Below, piece after piece: positions 56,062-64,000 of a DNA stretch of 64,000 bases. The first letter of the stretch is position 1. Each line of letters starts with the position of its first letter. Below the pieces are notes generated by a model. The model was not told the DNA's origin and did not search any database. It worked only from the letters and a program-made list of their open reading frames with translations. Origin of the DNA: Scalesia atractyloides (taxonomy: Eukaryota; Streptophyta; Magnoliopsida; Asterales; Asteraceae); the NCBI GenBank assembly GCA_947069175.1, contig CAMTDV010000023.1, positions 88,381,563-88,445,562 on the forward strand, in the 5' to 3' direction. The position numbers were made by a program, and so were the translations under genes.

Positions 56062-58855
56062 AAAAAACTCCACTGAAGAACGTGCAAATTTAAAAGAAAT
56101 CATTGTGGGTAAAGATAGAGTTCCCACGGAAACCGAAGCAATCAATCAAGATATGCAAAACAAGTTCCAACAGGAGGAAAATTTAGGTGGCAGTTCAAAT
56201 AAGAAAACGAAGAATAGACATATCCATCCAAGTTTATGTAAATTTACAGTAAAGGGGGATTGGTCGAAAGCAGAATCCATACTAAAAAAAGATAAAGACC
56301 TAGCAACAAAAGCAATTAGCAGTGATTTTAGCACAATGCTTCACATTGCCGTTGGGATAGGCCATAATGATTTCGTGAAAAACTGTTAATGTATGTAAAC
56401 GATGAACAGGTACTTCAACAGAGAGACTCTGATGGAAGCACAGCGCTCTATATTGCTGCTATTGTTGGCAACAAACAAGCTGCTGAGCTCCTGGTTAAAA
56501 AGAACAGCAAGTTGTTACGAGTTACAGACCAGAACGGTGAAGAACCAATGCACAAAGCTTACGAGAATATGCATCTTGATACCATTGGATACTTGTTTAA
56601 AGCTGTCAAGGACGGTGGCAAACCCACACGGTCTTCTTTTGCCGGCTCTGTTGATCACCCTGATGACAAAATTGGGGTCAACCTTCTTGTTAATGCAATT
56701 TCGGCAAAACAGTACAGTAAGTATATATACTAGGCAAAAAATAACATAAAATCAGGCACATTGTTTTGAACACTAACTTTATATTGTCTATGATTGTAGG
56801 TTTAGCAGCAGAGTTGGTGCAAGATTTTCCTAACTTTGCTTCAAAAAGTGATGAAGTACTCATGGCTATATCTACAACCTTTCCTAGTGGGCTAGACTAC
56901 TGGGAAACACTTATATATCCTTGTATGTTTCTTATGTATTATAAAGGTTTTCATTTGTCATTATTTATTTTTCTTTTGACTTCTATTGTAAGGGTGATTG
57001 ATTGTAGGTGTTTTTTTTTTGTTCTTTTGTTTCAGCTCTAGAAAATATTGTGGAAGTAATAGGCGAGTCTGCTCAGAGTACTGCAGTTGTAAGGGGTTCC
57101 CTGCATAGTCGCATATTCATTGGTCCAAGAAAAAAATAAGGACACTACCCAGAAGAGTATGGAGTTTGTGTTATCATTACTCATAGGTAAACCCAATTCA
57201 AGGACTAAGACCATCTCCAATTGTCGTTTTTGGGAGTTTGTGCAGGAATTTCTTTTTCAAAGGAAAGAGGGTGAGGTGGACGAGAGAATGTGTTGGTGTT
57301 CTTGTGCAACAACTTACATAGGTGTACTCTGTGACCGGAGGGAGGAGAGAAAAGAGAGAGTGTTTGGTTGTCGTTAGAGGGTGGGTAGTTTTGGGGTTTT
57401 GGAACAGCTAGACAGTTTTTTAGCACTTGGAGAGATGCTCTATTTGTATATATTTGAACTAAAAGTGAACACGATTTTTCTCATACTGTTTTTATGCTTG
57501 TGCAGCACCAATGTACCATGCTTATATCAGCTTTTCTGTTTATATGCCTCCTCATATTGATCATTTGTTTCGTACTCCTTTATTTCATCTGTTGGAAGGC
57601 TGCAAAAATACTACGTAAATTCATTCCTTTCAAATTTATTTTCTTAATACAAATGATAGGCATTTTTACTAATAATGTGCTGACTTGCAGTTCCACCCAT
57701 CAAGCATATCGAGAACAAAAAGAAGGAATGGGATGAAGCGGAACAACTTCTAGAATTGTATGTAATGAAATAGACAAGTTGGACTGCTCTGGTACTCTTC
57801 ATCCCCATTATACCAGACCTATTCTTGAGGCTGCATGCAAAATGCTTACAAAGTTGTTGATGAGATTTTATTTCGATCACCTAAAGCAATTCAAAGTAAA
57901 GATAAAAATGGGCATGATATTATTCAGTTAGCAATAATAAATCGTTCCGAAAAAATCTACAACCTTATCTATGACATTGGTGAGCGTAAAAATATCTATA
58001 GAACCTATAAAGATTCTTCTCAAAACAATATCTTGCACTTGGCTGGGAAATTGGCACCTTCAAGTGTACTTAATCAGAGAACAGGTGCAGCTTTACAACT
58101 ACAACGAGAGCTTCAATGGCGTGAGGTACATAGTAATTAAATTATTGGTCAAATGTAAATTATAACTTAGTCTCTACCAGTGTAACGAAGTAAAACTAGT
58201 TTTTATAGGAGGTGAAGAAACTTGTGTTTCCAACATATAGAACTCGAGAGAACATTTTTAAGCAGACACCAGATATGGTTTTCACAAAGGAACATGAGAA
58301 CTTGGTGAAAGAAGGAGAACGGTGGATGAAAATCACTGCAGAGTCTTGTAGCATCACTGCTGCACTAATAACCACAATTGTATTTGCGGCTGCAATTACC
58401 GTACCAGGTGGAAGCCATCAAGAAAAGGGGACTCCATTATTTAGAAGGAAAAGTGCGTTCATTGTCTTTGCTATATCAGATGCAATCTCACTATTCGCAT
58501 CCAGTACAGCATTACTAGTGTTCATGTCTATTCTAACAGCACGTTTTGCTGAGAAAGACTTTCTAGTAAGTTTGCCAAGGAGATTGTTTATTGGACTTTT
58601 CTCCTTATTACTTTCTACAACAGCCATGATGGTTGCCTTTAGCGCAACCTTGTTCCTTGTCTTTTGTGATGAAAAACTATGGATGCTTGCTCCGCTATGT
58701 GGATTAGCTTTAATTCCGATTGCTTTTTTTTGTTGATCTAAATTCCCCTTATGGTGGATCTTTTTAGGTCGACGCATTTACGCATCTTTGGCAAAGAAAG
58801 GATTGGTTTTCTTAGAAGATTCAATCCAGATGACATACGGTTGCGTTTTTTGTAA
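56062..58855 (+). pseudogene. Ankyrin-repeat/PGG-domain membrane protein gene (ITN1/ACD6-like), broken
   Basis: Members of this family are plasma-membrane or ER ankyrin proteins linked to stress and defence signalling. Exons read by splice sites: 56062-56716, 56800-56922, 57036-57186, 57506-57614, 57691-58125, 58209-58855. The first has ankyrin repeats (DGSTALYIAAIVGNKQAAEL, NGEEPMHKAYENMHLDTIGY); exon 5 has NGHDIIQLAIINRSEKIYN and NILHLAGKLAP. The last exon has EHENLVKEGERWMK, the PGG motif AAAITVPGG, and four hydrophobic segments. Breaks: a missing base at about 56383 (stop at 56386), a stop at 57136, missing bases near 57758 and 57840, and one T short at about 58730 followed by a TAA. All protein blocks are otherwise well kept, including the tail RLRFL. 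The gene is either a young pseudogene or mis-sequenced. Confidence 0.85.
57206..57444. mobile_element. MITE in intron of the ankyrin/PGG gene
   Basis: AGACCATCTCCAATTG at the left and CACTTGGAGAGATGCTCT at the right form the imperfect inverted ends of a common type of small plant MITE (GAGCATCTCCAA). It lies wholly inside the intron 57187-57505. Confidence 0.65.
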
Positions 58856-59344
58856 GTGAAATTAGTACACCTTTTCGAATATGGTTTTCCATTGTACTTA
58901 AGTTTAAAAGTGTGATAAAATAAAGATTCCGTAAATTATTGTAGATATTCTTGCATAATCTGATTATTTACACTCGTTCTATATTGCATCTTCAACCTCT
59001 TAAAATTTTGCATATCAAGAAAGATCATCTAGTGACTAATTGTTTTCTAATTTGCAGTTTCATCCGTTGAGTTTTCTTTCAGATATAATCCACAGTGAAT
59101 GATATTTGGTAGTTTGTAACAAATAGTAAGAAACTATTAATTGAATTAACATAATTTAAGGATCGTAAAGATGTGATTATTACAAATTCAAACAATCAAA
59201 AATATATCCATTGCATATCACTTGTTGGGGGGGGGGGGGGGGTTGCTTTGTGCGTGGTTCAGTAATCAAACAAAACATAGTTGCTAGCAATTAATCTTGA
59301 GGCAGAAGAATAGTAATATTCATAAATAAGGTTTAGACGTGTCA
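58856..59344. other. Downstream region with a 16-G run
   Basis: No gene is seen. A run of 16 G occupies 59227-59242, which is unusual in plant DNA and a likely place for assembly error. Confidence 0.6.
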
Positions 59345-59423
59345 TTCCAGCTGTAGCTAGGGGGTAGAGACTTTTGTCTCTTAGAAGAGAACGACCAAAG
59401 TTAAAATTTTGGTATGGAGTAGA
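59345..59423 (+). repeat. Possible SINE fragment cut by element F
   Basis: GTAGCTAGGGGGTAGAGA, then GACCAAAGTTAAAATTTTGG, resembles a decayed tRNA-derived SINE head (A-box-like, with a B box that has lost its core). Weak. Confidence 0.3.
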
Positions 59424-60435
59424 TGTCACACCCGCTCATAGGCGGAAGCGAAACAGTTGTACTTGATTAGTTTTCGTTGTATACGATGTAAGTAAATAAA
59501 CTATATGAATAAAATGCGTACGATGTTCATCCATTCATCAACAAGAAACGGTTTACAAGTCGTAAGTTGTTCTCAAAAGACATCACCAGTTATATTGTTT
59601 TACAAAAAGACTTGTACAAAAATAAAGTTTAACAGATCCAGGTTTTGCATTCCATCTTTCGCACAAGGGCTGGAGATGTGAACCAAGTCCTCCAAAATGA
59701 TAACATCGTTTCTTGACATGCTCGTTCTTGTTTCATGAAGTGCAAGGATCCACTAGTTGTCTAAAATACATGTAAGTTTGAAAAGTCAACATAATTTGGT
59801 GAATTCTTGAGTTTGAGTTTGTAGCAAATGAATCTTCAAATATTTGAAAGTTATTGTATCGAAAACCAATATGTAAAAGTGTGGTATGTAAAGCGTCAAT
59901 AAAATCGTTGATCATTAATGTTTTCAAGGACATTAATATGTGTGTTGATATAGGAAGCACTCAACCCTTAACGATTTAGTGCCGATTTAACCTCGACTGT
60001 GACACGAAAGCACATCATGTGGCCACACGGACCCATGAGGGGGGCTCGCTAGTACCCAAGAGATCTACCCCTTTCGTTCCTGGATCTAAATTATTATGGT
60101 GCTTAATTTCAACCCTATTGGCACATGATCTAGGTGTTTCATTCCTTAGCTAAACCATACCATCGTAACATGTACTTTGCTCGAGACTTGCAAAACCGAA
60201 AAGCGTTTAAAAGAAAGAGGGATATGAACTCATAGTTTTGCGTTCGAATAAAGGTGCTAGCAATGGGGTATCCAAATGCGCAGTGCAACCTACAAGTGTT
60301 CTAACTCATTAGACACTTAGGTCTCTACTAGACTCTGTACATGTTGCTCATCTTGAATGTCGTTAAGTTTGTATTGATGTTCGTTTGGAAACCCTTGTTT
60401 GTTTTTAATATGTTGGCATTTGATTTATATGTTCG

Positions 60436-60472
<37 letters not shown>

Positions 60473-63400
60473 ATCCATGTTGTGTATAATTCTTTGTGTC
60501 TAGCACGATTGTAAATGGGCCTAGCCCATAAGTGTCTTCGTGCCCCGCACGAGTAGGAATGGGCCTAGCCCATATGCGTCTCCGTGTCGCGCACGGTGTG
60601 AGTGGGCCTAGCCATATGCGTCTCCGTGTCTCGCACGGTTTTTTTTGTTATTAATTGTATATGTGTGTGTGTGTGTATATATATATTCTTCGAATATATA
60701 TTTGCGAATGGTGAACCTCGTTCAATTGTATATGTTGGTTCATTTCGTTTATATTATTTGTTCTTCAAATATATAAGTATATCTTAAGTAGATATATTTG
60801 TTAAAACTTTCTATTTTTAACATCGTATTCATGTCGTGTACATGTATAGTATTCTCTTGTATGTGCACACTTATTCAAGTGTATTTGTAAACATCAACTA
60901 TTGGTGTATTTATATGTATACGTATACCATGTATATACTTCGCTTGTATATTTTATTGTAGGTATATATATCGTATTTATACGTATATGTGTACATGTAC
61001 ATTGCTTGTAATCGTGCATTTTCACTAAGTGTTTTAGTGTACGTATTCTTATACATATAAGTATGCTTATATACCTATGTACCTTCACTTTGTTGGTATT
61101 TATATAAAACTTTCCAGAATTTAAGAGTCTTGAAAATATATATATTTTCTACTTTGTCTAAAAATATACTATTTTTAGATTCTCGTCGTCGTAGTTGTTT
61201 ATATATATTTCATGGCGAAAATGCCCAAGCGTTGTTGATAAGTGTATAAGCTTCTCGTCGCGACGATGATCGTTGTTGTTGACAATATATTTAGTCCCTT
61301 ACTGAACTTTTATTATATATGTAGTGTCGTTTAGGATATATATATATTTTTTATTTGATATATATACACGTTAGTTTGTCCGTTTGTCCGATTTGTCCAT
61401 TGTCCAAATATGTGATTAGAGATATAATATAAGTGTATTTATATATATCTCTTGGTGTGTTAGCATTCCAAGTATCTGTTTTGATGATATGTGTGTATAC
61501 ATATATATAAGTATATAAGTATCCATTTGAACTTTTATACTTGATTAACTTCAAGTATTTGGGATTTTCAAGTGTTAGTATTTATGTATTTAGTTAACAA
61601 GCTTCCTAGCTTCTAAATACATACACATAAATACACCATGTATATTACACATGTATATACACACATAAAAATGGTTTTCTAAGTATATATATAATTATAT
61701 ATATTCTCACCCTAAACGTGTATATATATATATATTACACACACAGACACACTTCCATTTTACTTATGAAAATATCCTTAAGTATTTAACTTAAACTTTT
61801 CATCCAAGTTTGCCTAATCATGATTAAAGTTGCTAATCTCATTTAATTAAGATAACCACTGGTTAAATCACACGATTCAGATTTTAGAAAATTTTGTCAT
61901 AGTTTGCCACTATGAGCGTTTTCCACGTTTTAAAAACGTATTTTTAAATCCATTTCAAACCCAAATCTCATCATCAACACAAATCAAGTTTCAACATCAA
62001 CTTTATATGCAAGTAGCACATATGAATCTCCATATTTCATGAACTTTTATTATATATTTCACAAAATCGCTAAAAATAATAATACTTTTCATGTTCATCT
62101 TCTAGTTTATCAACATCACATAAACTTGTTATGTTATATTTTAAGATTATCACCTTAAAAATCTGTTCTTAGCTTCTTGATAAATTAATATTCTTCAAAA
62201 ATCATTTTCAAGACTATTGTTTAAGTTCATAAACTTCAAAGATGGTGATCATGCTAGATCTAAACATCTTTATGTTTAGATCACATTTTTAAGTATAATC
62301 ATGCAAGATCCTCAAATCTAAACAAACTACACTACACTAAACATCAAGATCAACACATAAAACACATAAATTATGTAAGATTATTATGTTAAATTTTTGG
62401 GTTTTAAGTATTAGTTTAGTGAGCTTTAAGATGATGAATGTGTACTTCTATAATCTACTAGGCATAAGAAGCCTAAACATCAGTTTAGATGTTTTACAAC
62501 TAGCACAAGGGCTAGGGAATAACTATAAGATGAGGATGAAGATAGAAGGATGATCTTGAAGCTCTAAGGAAGAGTATAATGCTCCTACAAAGCTTCCAAG
62601 TCTTGAAACCTCTTTTGATCATCTTCGAAAGCATGATGTAGGCTTGTATTATGTGTTTTGTGTTGGAGAAAAATTGGTGGATATGTGTGATTGGTGAGTC
62701 GTAGCCAAGAGGGAGATGGGAGGAGGTTTTGTGTGTTGTTTGAGAGTTGAAAAATGAGGGTAAAGTGGTGTTAGGATATTTATAATTTTCATGATCTTCA
62801 CAAGTCAATATAAGGATCTCATAGGCCACACTTTACATCCATCATCATCACTAGTATGTAGGAAGTGCTTGTGGGACCCACATGGGGGTAAAGTGTAACA
62901 TTTGATTATTATAAGTAATATAACATGCGTGGAAATGTGTAGTAGTTATTTAGGTCATTAGTCATCCTCTTGTATCATTAGTGTGTTAATGACGTTTTAA
63001 GGTGACAATAAACTTTAACTAGTTCACTAGAATAGTTAATTAAGTGTTAGGATATAAAATATATCATTAGTTTCGACACCGGGTTATTACCTGTTAGTAC
63101 ACGGAAGGTGTTCGATGATACCGGTAAGTATATCTTGAATAATTGTTCGATATCCTCGAGATCGTTTAAGATAATTAGCATTATCAAATAGCTTTGTTGA
63201 TGCTGCGGAATTCTGAAAAATGTTGCGAGATGCTGAATTTATTAGTTTGTTATTCGGATCGGATAATTTATGAGTTTAGGAATTTTTCCGAAAAATTTAG
63301 TTATTATTGCAAGTAATGCACCTAATTAGGGTTTTTGTGTGTTCGTTTATGATGATACGCTTTCATATCACGCATAAGTCATTTCAGGAAGTTTCTGAAC

Positions 63401-63644
63401 TCTCCTGGCATGAATAATTGTTAAGGTGAATAGTATTTTTTAGCATTGTTTGCCAATGTATTAGGACATAGTTTTTTGATTTCGCGACACGACGAATTGC
63501 CAATATGAATTGTAATGTTTTAATATGTCCTATCACTGCTAGACTTGGTACGACTCGATCATTCATAAATTAAGTCAAAAGAACGCAACTAAATTGTATA
63601 ACTCGTGATTAAATTGTACAGAATTACCATTGCTGCTTGTCACA
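59424..63644 (-). mobile_element. Element F: 4.2 kb solo LTR, reverse
   Basis: The + strand starts TGTCACACCCGCTCATAGG and ends CTTGTCACA; 5-bp duplications GTAGA flank it (59419-59423 and 63645-63649). Length (4221 bp), start, end and inner blocks match element E, with considerable divergence. No PBS, polypurine tract or protein domain is found. Inside are a TA microsatellite (about 60438-60467), a short tandem repeat (60500-60640) and many ATATAT stretches. Confidence 0.8.
60500..60640 (+). repeat. Three-unit tandem repeat with palindromes in element F
   Basis: Units of 43-44 bp start at 60515, 60559 and about 60602, each with a palindrome of the form ATGGGCCTAGCCCAT (shortened in the third) and a GTCTCCGTGTCxCGCACGG block. 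Confidence 0.8.
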
Positions 63645-63649
63645 GTAGA

Positions 63650-64000
63650 GTAGAATATATTAATTTGGGGTAATTTAGGAAGAGGTTTAATTTAACATGC
63701 ACCCTTAAAAAATATAAGGTATACAAGTAGTTTTACTCTTGTTTTTGATAATTACCTATCATTAAATAATCATATACATTAATAGAAGGAAAATCAGGTT
63801 GCCAAAAATTAGTAACTAAATATATCCAAAGAAAAAGACAAACCACTTCTGAATTGGTAGCACAAACTACCGATGTACCTTCTGGATAGAGGTTTCAATA
63901 AGTCACTACAGTAGCTCCAAAAAATATTTAGAGTTTGAGCTTGAACTCTAATGTGTCATCATTGTTCGAGCTCCATGTATTGTTAATCTAGTTGTTTGAT
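63650..64000. other. Intergenic, no recognised feature
   Basis: AT-rich, no coding sequence or repeat structure that I can support. Confidence 0.5.

Noticed and set aside
58418..58777. Minus-strand ORF opposite the PGG exon
   Set aside because: Shadow of the coding strand.
62512..62829. 105-residue minus ORF in F
   Set aside because: No domain, inside an LTR; E has no matching open frame in the same place that I can see.

Overview
The window is repeat-rich plant nuclear DNA. The evidence is chromodomain-bearing Ty3/gypsy retrotransposons with Met-tRNA primer sites, Ty1/copia remnants, MITE-like foldbacks, a Helitron-type end, a B3-domain relic and a split-exon ankyrin/PGG-domain gene. The style of the ankyrin/PGG gene and of the gypsy elements suggests Asteraceae; that placement is inference from remembered protein style, not from a search.

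Layout. 1-5003 is the 3' half of a decayed gypsy element (RT, RNase H, integrase, chromodomain-like tail), split by a 2.4 kb reverse solo LTR with exact 5-bp target duplications (1097-3511). 5015-6747 continues at 20570-22004 as one long LTR, interrupted by a nearly complete element, 'A' (6753-20564, target duplication ACAAA). A carries another solo LTR inside its integrase tail (14702-17339, GAAAT). 22005-34413 is a further gypsy element, 'C', whose gag is interrupted by a reverse, internally deleted element 'B' (23299-29645). 34414-40083 is old intergenic DNA with an ankyrin-gene fragment, a copia 3' end and a foldback element. 40089-47052 is a 4.3 kb reverse solo LTR ('E', TAAGA) carrying a younger solo LTR ('D', 40231-42925, TTAAG). 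47053-51400 is AT-rich, with a Helitron-like end and a B3 relic. 51469-58855 is a broken ankyrin/PGG gene whose long first intron holds a gag-only copia remnant and small foldbacks. 59424-63644 is a second 4.2 kb reverse solo LTR ('F', GTAGA).

The least ordinary structure is inside the LTRs of the A/B/D group. Each carries, or carried, an array of tRNA-like modules on its sense strand at a spacing of 168-171 bp (three in A and D, two or more in B), plus one tRNA-like module on the opposite strand. Where a TATA box is visible the opposite-strand module lies upstream of it. The modules keep Pol III A-box/B-box-like motifs and, in several, a perfect 11-bp hairpin, but acceptor stems do not pair, so they are not ordinary tRNA genes. 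The layout recurs in six LTR copies of at least three subfamilies.

No gene here appears intact. Both the ankyrin/PGG gene and the young element A are broken largely by one- or two-base deletions in short runs, which could be decay or uncorrected assembly error. Target duplications, termini and repeat spacings were read by eye; identities and ages are estimates.
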